Assembly: GCF_019303495.1 (NCBI RefSeq)
Contig: NZ_JAEVFI010000015.1
Location: forward strand, 92,434 to 156,433
DNA length: 64,000 nucleotides
Source: Streptomyces sp. JJ66
GTDB lineage: Bacteria; Actinomycetota; Actinomycetes; Streptomycetales; Streptomycetaceae
Direction of reading: 5' to 3'
A model generated the notes under the pieces. That model did no database searches. It was not told where the DNA came from and worked only from the letters and a program-made list of their open reading frames with translations. Numbering within the stretch: the first letter of the stretch is position 1; every line of letters begins with the position of its first letter. Made by a program: the position numbers and the translations under genes. Shown one piece after another: positions 25,273-34,078 of this stretch.

Positions 25273-25520
25273 CTCCACCCTTCAGGGTGGAGGTGCAGGG
25301 CATCCTTGCGTCGGCGGCCCGGAGGGGCGCAGCGCCACTGCTAACTTGTCCGACAACAAAGTTGTCGGACCTACCGCCGGACGGGCGGGAGGTAAAGCCT
25401 GTGGAGACCTGGTAAGGCCGCTTCTCACCGAGCGGCACGGGTCCGTGAAGCAGGAACCCGCGGTGGCACCGCGTAGCGGTGCGGACCGGAATCGTCGCCC
25501 CTTCAGGGCGACGAGGACGT
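25273..25520 (+). mobile_element. IS200/IS605-type remnant with TnpB-associated RNA end
   Basis: Two hairpins with the same CCCTTCAGGG core stand about 220 bases apart: CTCCACCC/GGGTGGAG (25273-25292) and TCGTCGCCC/GGGCGACGA (25492-25514). The right part (about 25380-25520: GGAACCCGCGGTGGCACCGCG, then GGAATCGTCGCCC and GACGTCAA) closely resembles the 3' end of Streptomyces tnpB genes, which also encodes the omega RNA. No tnpA or tnpB frame remains. It is best read as a non-autonomous palindrome-ended derivative. Left boundary is uncertain. Its right edge abuts and supplies the stop codon of the CBS gene. Confidence 0.6.
25346..25370. promoter_or_regulatory. Nested palindrome inside the IS remnant
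   Basis: GTCCGACAAC (25348-25357) and GTTGTCGGAC (25361-25370) form a perfect 10-base stem with loop AAA. The left part is also TTGTC-C-GACAA (25346-25356), which fits the TNGTNNNACNA operator form of FadR-type GntR repressors. It may be a relic operator or an RNA hairpin. Confidence 0.5.
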
Positions 25521-25957
25521 CAAACGGTGACGGCTCCGGTGCCGCGCGGCGCGGGCGGGACGCCGGTGAGCGTCCAGCAGCGCACGATGTCGCGGACGGA
25601 GACGATGCCGACCGGTTCCCGGTCGTCGAGCACGATCAGGTGACGGAAGCCGCCGTGCGTCATCGCCGCGGCGGCCTCCAGCAGCGTCCAGTCGGGAGCG
25701 GCGAAGACCACGTCGGTGGTGGTGTGGGCGTGCGCGGTCTCCCGGTCCGGGTCCTGGCCGCTGCCGAGGGAGTTCAGCACGTCGCGCTCGGTGAGGATGC
25801 CGAGGCCGCTGGTGTCGGCGTCGAGGACGACGGCCGCGCCGACGCGGCGGGCCGCCATGAGGCAGGCCGCCTGCCGCAGGGTGTGGGTGGGGCCGATGGT
25901 GAGGACCACGGTGGACATGGCGTCGCGTACGAGTTCCGGGCGTCGGGGCTCGGGCAT
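25520..25957 (-). CDS. CBS-domain pair protein
   Basis: 145 residues with two CBS motifs: VRDAMSTVVLTIGPTHTLRQA.. and TTDVVFAAPDWTLLEAAAAM..GIVSVRDIVRCW. Stand-alone CBS pairs bind adenine nucleotides and regulate partners; none is identifiable here. ATG at 25957 is chosen because AAGGAGGTG is 9 bases upstream. The C-terminus (PRGTGAVTV) is low in conservation, and its stop codon lies in the right end of the IS605-type remnant, so the natural end may have been altered by the insertion. Confidence 0.88.
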   Translation of the reverse strand: MPEPRRPELVRDAMSTVVLTIGPTHTLRQAACLMAARRVGAAVVLDADTSGLGILTERDVLNSLGSGQDPDRETAHAHTTTDVVFAAPDWTLLEAAAAMTHGGFRHLIVLDDREPVGIVSVRDIVRCWTLTGVPPAPRGTGAVTV

Positions 25958-26104
25958 GTCAGGTGCCACCTCCTTAGGTGAACCAGTGAAAGGCTTCACA
26001 AGCTCACAAGCGGGTGAGTCTCCATCGTCACACGCGTCCGCTGCGGAGGGTAGACCGCGTGCGGAGCCCTCCCGTCCCCTTCCCGGCGCGGGCCCGGGCT
26101 TCGC

Positions 26105-26926
26105 CTACGCGCGGGCCGGGGCCGAGGGGGCCGGATCGCCGACGTAGCCCAGCAGGGCCTCGTGCAGCAGGCCGTTGGACGCCGCCGCGTTGCCGCTGTG
26201 CGGGCCGGGGCGGCCGTCAAGACCGGTGAACGTGCCGCCCGCCTCCTGGACCACGAGGGCACAGGCGGCCATGTCCCACAGGGACAGCTCCGGCTCGGCG
26301 CAGAGGTCCACCGCGCCCTCGGCCACCATCATGTACGGCCAGAAGTCGCCGTAGGCCCGGGTGCGCCAGACGTTGCGGGTGAGGTCGAGGAAGCCGCCGA
26401 GCTTGCCTTGCTCCTCCCAGCCGGTGAGGGAGGAGTAGGCGAAGGAGGCGTCCTGGAGGCGGGAGACGCGCGAGACGTGCAGCCGGGTCGCCGAGGACAG
26501 GCTGCGGCCGGTGTAGGCGCCGCTGCCGAGCCCGGCCCACCAGCGCCGGTTCAGCGCGGGCGCGGAGACCACGCCGACGACCGGGCGGTCGCCGTCTGGG
26601 CCGCGTTCCATCAGCGCGATGAGGGTCGCCCAGACCGGCACGCCGCGGACGTAGTTCTTGGTGCCGTCAATCGGGTCGATGATCCAGCGCCGTGGGCCGT
26701 GGCCCTCGGTGCCGTACTCCTCGCCGAGTACGGCGTCACGCGGCCGGGCCCGCCGCAGCGAGGTCCGGATCACGTCCTCGGCGTTCTTGTCGGCCTCGCT
26801 CACCGGAGTCATGTCGGGCTTGGTCTCGACCTTCAGGTCGAGCGCCTTGAACCGCTCCATGGTCGCGGCGTCGGCGGCGTCGGCCAGTACGTGGGCGAGA
26901 CGCAGATCATCGTGGTAGTCCGGCAT
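26105..26926 (-). CDS. hisN: Histidinol-phosphatase (inositol monophosphatase family)
   Basis: 273 residues. Metal and substrate motifs of the family: GEEYGTEG, then WIIDPIDGTKNYVRGVPVWATLIAL, and the second metal site LSLWDMAACALVVQEAGG. The full pattern is that of HisN, which removes phosphate from L-histidinol phosphate in histidine synthesis. Other inositol-phosphatase activities are hard to exclude. No other his gene is in the window. ATG at 26926 begins the conserved MPDYHDDLRLAHVLADAAD. Confidence 0.85.
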   Translation of the reverse strand: MPDYHDDLRLAHVLADAADAATMERFKALDLKVETKPDMTPVSEADKNAEDVIRTSLRRARPRDAVLGEEYGTEGHGPRRWIIDPIDGTKNYVRGVPVWATLIALMERGPDGDRPVVGVVSAPALNRRWWAGLGSGAYTGRSLSSATRLHVSRVSRLQDASFAYSSLTGWEEQGKLGGFLDLTRNVWRTRAYGDFWPYMMVAEGAVDLCAEPELSLWDMAACALVVQEAGGTFTGLDGRPGPHSGNAAASNGLLHEALLGYVGDPAPSAPARA

Positions 26927-26980
26927 GATCAGACAGTATCCACCGGGTCCGGCACTGGCCACATGAGCGGGCCGCCGCTG

Positions 26981-27006
26981 GTATGCGCGAGTGTATTTTT
27001 TCATAC
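26981..27006. promoter_or_regulatory. Inverted repeat in AT-rich hisN/TetR gap
   Basis: GTATG (26981-26985) and CATAC (27002-27006) enclose a run containing TGTATTTTTT. This is the most AT-rich spot between hisN and the divergent TetR gene, and a candidate operator for the TetR protein. The arms are short. Confidence 0.3.
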
Positions 27007-27093
27007 GAACGGACTTGACAGACTTCTCCATCCCCTCGATCCTGTGCCGCACACCTGTCGGGCCGTCAGGCGCACGGCGCGGGGGAGGAGCGC

Positions 27094-27660
27094 ATGCCCA
27101 CCGCACGCGAGGCCCTGCTGAGCGCCGCCCGTCAGGCGCTGACGGGCCAGCCCTGGGCGACCGTGCGCATGGTGGAGGTAGCCGCGGCGGCCAAAGTGTC
27201 CCGGCAGACCCTCTACAACGAGTTCGGCTCCAAGGAGGGCCTGGGCGCCGCGCTGGTGGTGCGGCAGGTCGAGGACTTCGTCGCCGGAGCGGCCGCCTCC
27301 GCCACCGCCGCGCGCGACGGCGGAGGCGGCCCGGGGGTGTGCTGCGCGGCGGCCGCGCGGTGGGTGCTGTGCCGGGCGCGGGAGGAACCGCTGGTACGGG
27401 CCGCGCTGACCGGCACCTGGAACACCCGGCTGCCGACGCCACCGCCCGGACGTCCGCCCCGCTACGTTCTCGACCGGCTGTGCGCCCAGGTGGGGGCCGC
27501 CGTGCCCGGCGGGGAGAGCGTCCAGGTACGGCGCGCCTGCGAGGTGGGGTTGCGGCTGGCCCTGTCCTACGCCCTCGCGCCGCCCGGGGAGGACGATATC
27601 CCGGCCCGCCTCGTACACGTCGTGGAAGCGCTGCTGGCCGCGCGGCCCGGCACCGGCTGA
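27094..27660 (+). CDS. TetR-family regulator
   Basis: 188 residues. The helix-turn-helix is VRMVEVAAAAKVSRQTLYNEFGSKEGL, the typical TetR N-terminal DNA-binding domain. The rest is a ligand/dimer domain (about residues 60-185) with two adjacent cysteines (GVCCAAAARW) that could sense oxidants, though this is only a suggestion. GGGGGAGGAG precedes the ATG. It is divergent from hisN, and its stop is 4 bases from the convergent rsgA stop. Ligand and targets unknown. Confidence 0.87.
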   Translation: MPTAREALLSAARQALTGQPWATVRMVEVAAAAKVSRQTLYNEFGSKEGLGAALVVRQVEDFVAGAAASATAARDGGGGPGVCCAAAARWVLCRAREEPLVRAALTGTWNTRLPTPPPGRPPRYVLDRLCAQVGAAVPGGESVQVRRACEVGLRLALSYALAPPGEDDIPARLVHVVEALLAARPGTG

Positions 27661-27664
27661 ACGC

Positions 27665-28657
27665 TCAGTCGCCCTCGCGGCGTTCGCGGGTGGCCAGCAG
27701 GCGGCGCAGGGAGTCCAGGCGGGCGGGGTCGGCGTGGCCGCTGGTGACCCAGGTGTCCAGCGCGCAGTCCGGCTCGTCGTGGCCGCACGCGCGCGGACAC
27801 TCCACGGTGCCCGGCTCCAGGTCGGGGAAGGCATGGATGACGCGGCCCGGATCGACGTGGTGCAGACCGAAGGAGCGCACGCCCGGGGTGTCGATGACCC
27901 AGCCGTCGCCGTCCGGCAGCGGCACCGCCAGCGCGGAGGTGGTGGTGTGCCGCCCGCGTCCGGTGACGGTGTTGACGTGGCCGGTGGCCCGGCTGCGCTC
28001 CGGCACCAGCGCGTTGACCAGCGTCGTCTTGCCCACCCCGGAGTGGCCGACGAACGCCGTGGTGTGCCCGGCCAGCAGGTCGCGCACGGCGGCCACCGGC
28101 TCGTCGTGCCGGGCGGCGACCGCGCGCACCCCCAGCGGCGCGTACCGCTGAAGCAGCGGCTCGGCCGGGGAGAGGTCGGCCTTGGTGAGGACGAGCAGCG
28201 GCTCCAGCCCGCCGTCGTAGGCGGCCACCAGGCAGCGGTCGATCAACCGTGGCCGGGGCTCGGGGTCAGCGAGCGCGGTGACGATGGCGAGCTGGTCCGC
28301 GTTGGCGACGACGACGCGCTCGTAGGGGTCGTCGTCGTCCGCGGTGCGGCGCAGCACCGAGGTGCGCTCCTCGACGCGGACGACGCGCGCGAGCGTGTCC
28401 TTCTCCCCGGAGAGGTCACCGACCACGGCGACCCGGTCGCCCACCACCACGCCCTTGCGGCCCAGCTCGCGGGCCTTCATAGCCAGCACGGTACGGCCCT
28501 CGACCAGCGTGGTGATCCGGCCTCGGTCCACGGTGAGGACGAAGCCTTCGGCCGCGTCGTCGTGCTTGGGGCGGTTGCGGGTGCGCGGGCGGCTGCCCCG
28601 GCGTCCGGGTCGGATGCGGATGTCGTCCTCGTCGGTGTGCTTGCCGTAGCGGCGCAT
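27665..28657 (-). CDS. rsgA: Ribosome small-subunit GTPase RsgA
   Basis: 330 residues. An OB-fold N-terminus (GFVLTVDRGRITTLVEGRTVLA) is followed by a circularly permuted GTPase domain: G4 (LTKADL) comes before G1 (GHSGVGKTTLVN) and G3 (IDTPGVRSFGL). The C-terminal zinc knuckle is CPRACGHDEPDC. RsgA checks maturation of the 30S subunit. The start at 28657 (MRRYGKHTDEDD) lies 10 bases after the aroA stop, so the two are an operon, as in other actinobacteria. Confidence 0.93.
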   Translation of the reverse strand: MRRYGKHTDEDDIRIRPGRRGSRPRTRNRPKHDDAAEGFVLTVDRGRITTLVEGRTVLAMKARELGRKGVVVGDRVAVVGDLSGEKDTLARVVRVEERTSVLRRTADDDDPYERVVVANADQLAIVTALADPEPRPRLIDRCLVAAYDGGLEPLLVLTKADLSPAEPLLQRYAPLGVRAVAARHDEPVAAVRDLLAGHTTAFVGHSGVGKTTLVNALVPERSRATGHVNTVTGRGRHTTTSALAVPLPDGDGWVIDTPGVRSFGLHHVDPGRVIHAFPDLEPGTVECPRACGHDEPDCALDTWVTSGHADPARLDSLRRLLATRERREGD

Positions 28658-28667
28658 GAGGACGCTC

Positions 28668-29981
28668 TCAGGACTCCGTGCCGAGCATGGCCTGCCACAG
28701 TTCGGGGAAGTCTGGCAGCGTCTTGGCCGTCGTCGCGACGTTCTCCACCTCCACGCCGGGCACGGCCAGGCCCAGCACGGCACCGGCGGTGGCCAGCCGG
28801 TGGTCGTCGTAGGTGTGGAAGACGCCGCGCTGGAGCGGGCGCGGGCGGATGCGCAGACCGTCGGCGGTCTCGGTGACGTCGCCGCCGAGGCCGTTGATCT
28901 CCTTGGTGAGCGCCGCCAGCCGGTCCGTCTCGTGCAGCCGCAGGTGGGCCACGCCGCGCAGCACCGACTCGGAGTCGGCGAGCGCCGCGACGGCGGCGAT
29001 GCCGGGCGTCAGCTCGCCGACGTCGCCGAGATCGACGTCGATGCCGCGCACGCGGCCGGTGCCGGTGAGCGTCAGGCCACGCTCGTCCAGCTCGCAGCTG
29101 CCGCCCATGGCGGTGAAGATCTCCCGCAGCGCGTCACCCGGCTGGGTGGTCTGCCGTGGCCAGTCCGGGATGGTGACGCGGCCGCCGGTGATCAGGGCGG
29201 CGGCCAGGAAGGGCTGGGCGTTGGACAGGTCCGGCTCCACCACCAGATCCCGTCCCAGCAGGGCGCCGGGCGTCACCCGCCACACGTTCGGCTCGCCGCC
29301 GGCCTCCGGGGTGTCCACCTGCGCCCCGGCCGCGCGCAGCATGTCCACCGTCATCCGGATGTGCGGCATCGAGGGCAGCGTGGCACCGGTGTGGCGCACC
29401 TCCACGCCCTGGTTGAAGCGCGGCCCGGACAGCAGCAGGGCGCTGACGAACTGGCTGGAGGAGGAGGCGTCCACCTCCACCGGGCCGCCGGTCAGGGAGC
29501 CGCCGCCGTGCACGGTCAGCGGCAGCGCGCCGCGCCCGTCGTCGTCGATGCGGGCGCCCAGGCCGCGCAGCGCGTCGATGACGCCGTGCAGCGGGCGCTC
29601 GTGGGAGCGGGGGTCGCCGTCGAAGCGGACCGGTCCGTCGGCCAGCGCCGCGACCGGCGGCAGGAAGCGCATCACCGTGCCCGCGTTACCGACGTCCACC
29701 GCCGCCGGGCCGTGCAGCCCGGCCGGGATGACGCGCCACGCCTCACCGGTGCCGTCGGGGCCGACGCCCTCCTCGATGCCCACGCCCAGCGCCCGCAGCG
29801 CGTCGGCCATGAGCACGGTGTCGCGGGACCGCAGCGGCCGGCGCAGCCAGCCGGGCTCAAAGGCCAGCGCGGCGAGGACGAGCGCGCGGTTGGTGACCGA
29901 CTTGGAACCGGGCACGGTGACGGTCGCGTCGATGGGTCCGGACGCGGTGGGAGCCGGCCAGTGGGCAGCGGTGGCGGTCAT
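28668..29981 (-). CDS. aroA: EPSP synthase AroA
   Basis: 437 residues. AroA joins shikimate 3-phosphate and phosphoenolpyruvate in aromatic amino-acid synthesis. Motifs: [63 protein letters not shown], and the C-terminal [13 protein letters not shown] and [15 protein letters not shown]. The family's glutamate/aspartate active-site residues appear intact. ATG at 29981 is preferred over GTG at 29990. A -10-like TACAGT on the minus strand at 29992-29987 may drive it. Confidence 0.94.
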   Translation of the reverse strand: MTATAAHWPAPTASGPIDATVTVPGSKSVTNRALVLAALAFEPGWLRRPLRSRDTVLMADALRALGVGIEEGVGPDGTGEAWRVIPAGLHGPAAVDVGNAGTVMRFLPPVAALADGPVRFDGDPRSHERPLHGVIDALRGLGARIDDDGRGALPLTVHGGGSLTGGPVEVDASSSSQFVSALLLSGPRFNQGVEVRHTGATLPSMPHIRMTVDMLRAAGAQVDTPEAGGEPNVWRVTPGALLGRDLVVEPDLSNAQPFLAAALITGGRVTIPDWPRQTTQPGDALREIFTAMGGSCELDERGLTLTGTGRVRGIDVDLGDVGELTPGIAAVAALADSESVLRGVAHLRLHETDRLAALTKEINGLGGDVTETADGLRIRPRPLQRGVFHTYDDHRLATAGAVLGLAVPGVEVENVATTAKTLPDFPELWQAMLGTES

Positions 29982-30071
29982 GGCTCTCACTGTAGTGCGT
30001 GGCCGCCCGCCACCGGATCGCGGCGGAAGGCGCCGCGAACGCCCGGTGCCGCCGCCCGCGCCGTGTGCGCG

Positions 30072-30785
30072 TCACAGCCCGAGCAGGCGGCTGCCGCCGC
30101 CGATCAGCGAGCACAGCGTGACGGCGTGGAAGAGCAGCAGCCAGCCCAGCGGCGGCACGTTGGTGAGCCGGTACAGCTGGTCCGCGTCGCTGTCCGGGGC
30201 CTCGCCCGTGCGCCGCTTGCGCTGGAGCTCGAAGACCGGCCGCACCCCGCCCAGCAGCAGGAACCACACCACCGCGTAGGCGAACAGCGCCTGCACCTCG
30301 GCGGGCGTCAGCCAGGAGACGAGGAGGAACGCCGCTCCGGTCACCACCACGCTGAGTACGCCGTAGGCGTTGCGCACCATCACCAGCAGCGCGAGCAGCA
30401 GTGCCGTCGCACCCCACAGCAGCGCCGTGATGTGCCCGGCCGCCAGCAGCCAGGCCCCGCCCAGACCCAGCAGCGAGGGCGCCGGATAGCCGGCGGCGGC
30501 GGTGAGGACCATGCCCACCCCGGTGGGTTTGCCGCGCGAGACGGTCAGCCCGGAGGTGTCGGAATGCAGCCTGATGCCGTCGAGTTGACGCCCGGTTACC
30601 AGGGCGGTCAGGCCGTGCCCGCCCTCGTGGGCGATCGTTATCGCGTTGCGGGCCAGCCGCCAGGGCGCGCGCAGCGCCACCACGGCGCACGCCAGCACGC
30701 CGGTCGCGATGATCAGCCACAGCCCGGGCCCCGGCTGGGTCCCGGTGACCCGGTCCCACACGTCGGTGATGTCGTCAGTGCCCAT
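30072..30785 (-). CDS. M50-family membrane metallopeptidase
   Basis: 237 residues with about five to six membrane helices. The zinc motif is HEGGH (NAITIAHEGGHGLTALVTG) in the first half. A conserved aspartate partner would be expected in a later helix; it is not clearly identifiable. Related M50 proteins are intramembrane proteases. Start at ATG 30785 with CAGGAACG upstream. The stop is 90 bases before aroA on the same strand. It is divergent from the glycosyltransferase gene. Confidence 0.8.
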   Translation of the reverse strand: MGTDDITDVWDRVTGTQPGPGLWLIIATGVLACAVVALRAPWRLARNAITIAHEGGHGLTALVTGRQLDGIRLHSDTSGLTVSRGKPTGVGMVLTAAAGYPAPSLLGLGGAWLLAAGHITALLWGATALLLALLVMVRNAYGVLSVVVTGAAFLLVSWLTPAEVQALFAYAVVWFLLLGGVRPVFELQRKRRTGEAPDSDADQLYRLTNVPPLGWLLLFHAVTLCSLIGGGSRLLGL

Positions 30786-30983
30786 GCGTTCCTGCCGTTT
30801 GGGTGAGCGTACAACCATGGCATGCCGATGTGAGTCTGGGGTGAGAGAGGTGCGGGGCGCGAAGGGGTGCCCGTGCCGGTATGCACTTTTTGGGGCGGGT
30901 ACGATGATCCGTCGACCATCAGTGTGCGCTTGGCCGGGAGCTGTCCGTGAGGGCCCGCAGCAGCCACTCAGGAAAGGTGTGAC

Positions 30984-33140
30984 GTGAATATCGCGTTCTT
31001 GTTGTACAACGCGTACGGGATCGGGGGGACGATCCGGTCAACGGCCAACCTCAGCGCGGCCCTGGCGGCGGCGGGTCACTCGGTCCAGATCACGTCGGTG
31101 TACCGCTCCCGGGACGAACCACGCCTCAGCTTCGGCCGCGGAGTGAGGATCCACTCGCTCATCGACTGGCGCAAGAACTCTCCGGGATACGACGGCGCTC
31201 ACCCCCACCAGGCCGAGGACAGCGTCCTGTGGGAGGACCACGGGGTGAGCAAGAGCGAGATCGCGCCGACCCGGCTGACGGACGAGCGGGTGGCCGCGTA
31301 CCTGCGGGAGACCGACGCGGACGTGGTGATCGGCACCCGGCCCATCCTCAACGGCTACCTCGACCGCTACGGGGAGAACCGTTACCTGCGCCTGGGCCAG
31401 GAGCACGTCAGTCTCGCCACGCACAACGCCGAGCTGGCCGCCGACCAGAACGCGGCGCTCGCCAGCCTGGACGCCTTCGTCACCGTCTCCGAGGCGGACG
31501 CGCGGCACTACCGCGCGACCCTGCCCGAGGTGACCACGCGCATCCTGTGCATCCCCAACGCCGTGCCAGCGCCGGAGGTCAGGGCCTCCGACCAGTCCTC
31601 GAAGACCATCGTCGCCGCCGGCCGCCTCATCCCCATCAAGCGCTACGACCGCCTCATCCGGGCCTTCGCCAAGGTGGCGGCCGAGCGCCCCGACTGGAAC
31701 CTGCGCCTGTACGGCCGGGGCCGCAAGAGCGAGGAGCTGCGGCAGCTGATCGAGGAGCTGGGCCTGTACAACCGGGCCCGGCTCATGGGGGCCGTCACGC
31801 CGATCGAGACCGAGTGGGCCAAGGGCGCCATCGCCGCCGTCTCCTCCGACAAGGAGTCCTTCGGCATGACGATCGTTGAGGCCATGCACTGCGGCGTGCC
31901 GGTGGTGGCCACCGACTGCCCCTACGGTCCCGGCGAGATCATCACGCACGGCGAGGACGGGCTGCTGGTGCCGCTGGAGGGCGGCGAGGACGCCTTCGCC
32001 GACGCTCTGATCCGGCTCATCGACGACGAGGAGCGCCGCCGGGAGATGGGGCGCGCGGCCCTGCGGACCGTCCGGCAGTACGAGCCCGCCACGATCGCCG
32101 AGCGCTACCTCAGCCTGATCGCGGAACTCGCCGCCGCCCGCGGAATGAGCCTGACGAGCGTTCCGCGCGAGCAGCCGGGGCAGCGCGAGCAGCCGAAGAC
32201 GCTGGGGGAGCGGCTGCGGGCGGCGCTGCGCCGCAGACTGCGTCCGGGCCGCCGAGGGTCCGCCCCCACGGCCGGGGCAGCGAAGCCCCGGCCGCGCTGG
32301 GTGCCCCGCGCGCACGCGGAGGCCACCGGCGACGGCGGCCTTGCGGTGCGCATCGACGCCACGGGCATGCCGAACCGGGCGCACGAACTGGTGCTGCGGC
32401 TGCGTAACGACGAGGAGCGCCGCGCCGTCCGGGTGCCCCTGCCGGACAAGGCGCAGGCGGTCGGCGGGCGCGTCGAGACCGTCGTGGAACGCGCCGCGCA
32501 CACCCTCGCCGAAGGCCGCTGGGACGCGTACGTGGTGCCCAGCGGCGGCCAGGGCCGGGGCCGCCGGGTCGCCGCCGACCTGGTGGAGACCGCCGCGCTG
32601 GTGACGCTGCCGCCGCAGCCGGGCGCCGGGGGCACCACGTCCTGGGTGCCCTACACGACCGCCGAGGGCAACCTCAGCCTGCGCACCTGGCTGCGGCCGC
32701 GGCATGCCGAGGTGGACCAGGTGGTGGTGGGGGAGGCCGCGGCGACCGTCACCGCGATCCTGTACGGCGTCGAGGTGGGGCCCGAGGCCGTTGTCGTCGC
32801 CGTCTCCCGCGAGAACGCGGCCCACGACGTGGAGGTGCCGGCCCAGACCCTGCCGGACGGCCGGCTGACCGCGACGGTGCCCTACGCCGAGCTGATGGCG
32901 CGGCGCACCGTGGAGCACGACCTGTGGGACCTGTGCCTGGTGGCGGCCCCCGGAGCCGGACGGGTCCCGCTGGCCCGGATCGGCGGAGACGTGGCCGACC
33001 GCCGCAAGTCCGACAAGTTCCCGCCGCTGGTGCTGGCCCACCCCGAGCGCGGCGCCACCCGCGTCGTGCCCTACCTCACGTTCCGGAGCGAACTGGCCCT
33101 CAGCGCCCGCGACCTGGCCGCGCGGGAGGACGAGGACTGA
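30984..33140 (+). CDS. GT4-type glycosyltransferase with C-terminal extension
   Basis: 718 residues. Residues 1-390 form a GT-B glycosyltransferase: GGTIRSTANLSAALAAAGHSVQI at the N-lobe, then AAGRLIPIKRYDRLIRAFA, and the donor site ESFGMTIVEAMHCGVPVVATDCPYGPGEI (EX7E). A basic low-complexity linker follows (residues about 395-435). Residues 436-718 look like repeated beta modules (LVLRLRNDEERRAVRVPL, LSLRTWLRPRHAEVDQVVV), of unknown function. The GTG start has AGGAAAGG upstream. A role in cell-wall glycopolymer synthesis is likely but not shown. Confidence 0.82.
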   Translation: MNIAFLLYNAYGIGGTIRSTANLSAALAAAGHSVQITSVYRSRDEPRLSFGRGVRIHSLIDWRKNSPGYDGAHPHQAEDSVLWEDHGVSKSEIAPTRLTDERVAAYLRETDADVVIGTRPILNGYLDRYGENRYLRLGQEHVSLATHNAELAADQNAALASLDAFVTVSEADARHYRATLPEVTTRILCIPNAVPAPEVRASDQSSKTIVAAGRLIPIKRYDRLIRAFAKVAAERPDWNLRLYGRGRKSEELRQLIEELGLYNRARLMGAVTPIETEWAKGAIAAVSSDKESFGMTIVEAMHCGVPVVATDCPYGPGEIITHGEDGLLVPLEGGEDAFADALIRLIDDEERRREMGRAALRTVRQYEPATIAERYLSLIAELAAARGMSLTSVPREQPGQREQPKTLGERLRAALRRRLRPGRRGSAPTAGAAKPRPRWVPRAHAEATGDGGLAVRIDATGMPNRAHELVLRLRNDEERRAVRVPLPDKAQAVGGRVETVVERAAHTLAEGRWDAYVVPSGGQGRGRRVAADLVETAALVTLPPQPGAGGTTSWVPYTTAEGNLSLRTWLRPRHAEVDQVVVGEAAATVTAILYGVEVGPEAVVVAVSRENAAHDVEVPAQTLPDGRLTATVPYAELMARRTVEHDLWDLCLVAAPGAGRVPLARIGGDVADRRKSDKFPPLVLAHPERGATRVVPYLTFRSELALSARDLAAREDED

Positions 33141-33215
33141 ACCGCCGTACCCCCACCGCACCGGAACCCTGCCGCGCCGTACCGGCTGTCAGCGCGGCGT
33201 GGCAGGGTGGCACTC

Positions 33216-34040
33216 ATGTGCGGTAGGTACGCGTCCAGCCGGAGCCCCGAGGACCTGGTGGGGCTGTTCGATGTGCACACGTGGGAGCCCAGGGAGACGC
33301 TGGCACCCGACTACAACGTGGCACCGACCAAAGACGTCTTCGCGGTGCTGGACCGGCCGCTGAAGGGGGAAGAGCGCACCGAGCCGGTGCGGCAACTGCG
33401 CGTGCTGCGCTGGGGTCTGGTGCCGTCGTGGGCGAAGTCGCCGGAGCTGGGCGTGAAGATGATCAACGCCCGGGCGGAGACGGCGCACGAGAAGGCCGCT
33501 TTCCGCCGCGCCTTCACCTCCCGGCGCTGCCTGCTCCCCGCCGACGGCTACTTCGAGTGGGTGACGGGCAAGGGCGAGCTGGACCTGGAGCAGCGGGGGC
33601 GCCGCAAGCGCGCCCGCAAGCAGCCCTACTTCGTCACGCCCGCCGACGGCTCGGTGATGGCGCTGGCCGGGCTGTACGAGTTCTGGCGCGATGGCACCCG
33701 TCCCGAGGGGGACCCGCGCGCCTGGTGGGTGACGTGCACGGTGCTCACCACCGAGGCCGAGACGGCCGCGCTGCCGGACGCGGGCGCGCACGGCGCGGAC
33801 GGGCCGCGTTCGCTGGCCGACATCCACCCGCGCATGCCCATCGCGCTGCCCCCCGAGCGCTGGGACGCCTGGCTCGACCCGGCGCGCACGGACGAGGGCG
33901 AACTGCGCGACCTGCTCAGCGGCCTGCCCACCGGGCGGCACCGCGCGTACCCGGTCAGCACCGAGGTGAGCAACGTGCGCAACAACTCCCCGCAGCTGCT
34001 GCGGGAACTGGCGGAGCCGGAGGAGAAGACGCTGTTCTGA
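33216..34040 (+). CDS. yedK: SRAP protein (YedK/HMCES), abasic-site shield
   Basis: 274 residues. It begins MCGRYASS, so Cys2 becomes the N-terminal nucleophile that crosslinks to abasic sites in single-stranded DNA after Met removal. Other conserved parts: NVAPTKDV, RWGLVPSWAK, MINARAETAHEK, ADGYFEW, and the histidine in DIHPRMPIAL. The start must be at 33216, not the upstream in-frame codons, because Cys2 has to be next to Met. In mycobacteria the homologue lies close to aroA and rsgA. Confidence 0.93.
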   Translation: MCGRYASSRSPEDLVGLFDVHTWEPRETLAPDYNVAPTKDVFAVLDRPLKGEERTEPVRQLRVLRWGLVPSWAKSPELGVKMINARAETAHEKAAFRRAFTSRRCLLPADGYFEWVTGKGELDLEQRGRRKRARKQPYFVTPADGSVMALAGLYEFWRDGTRPEGDPRAWWVTCTVLTTEAETAALPDAGAHGADGPRSLADIHPRMPIALPPERWDAWLDPARTDEGELRDLLSGLPTGRHRAYPVSTEVSNVRNNSPQLLRELAEPEEKTLF

Positions 34041-34078
34041 CGCCGGGCCCGCCCGCGTTCTCTGGCAGCCTGACGTCC

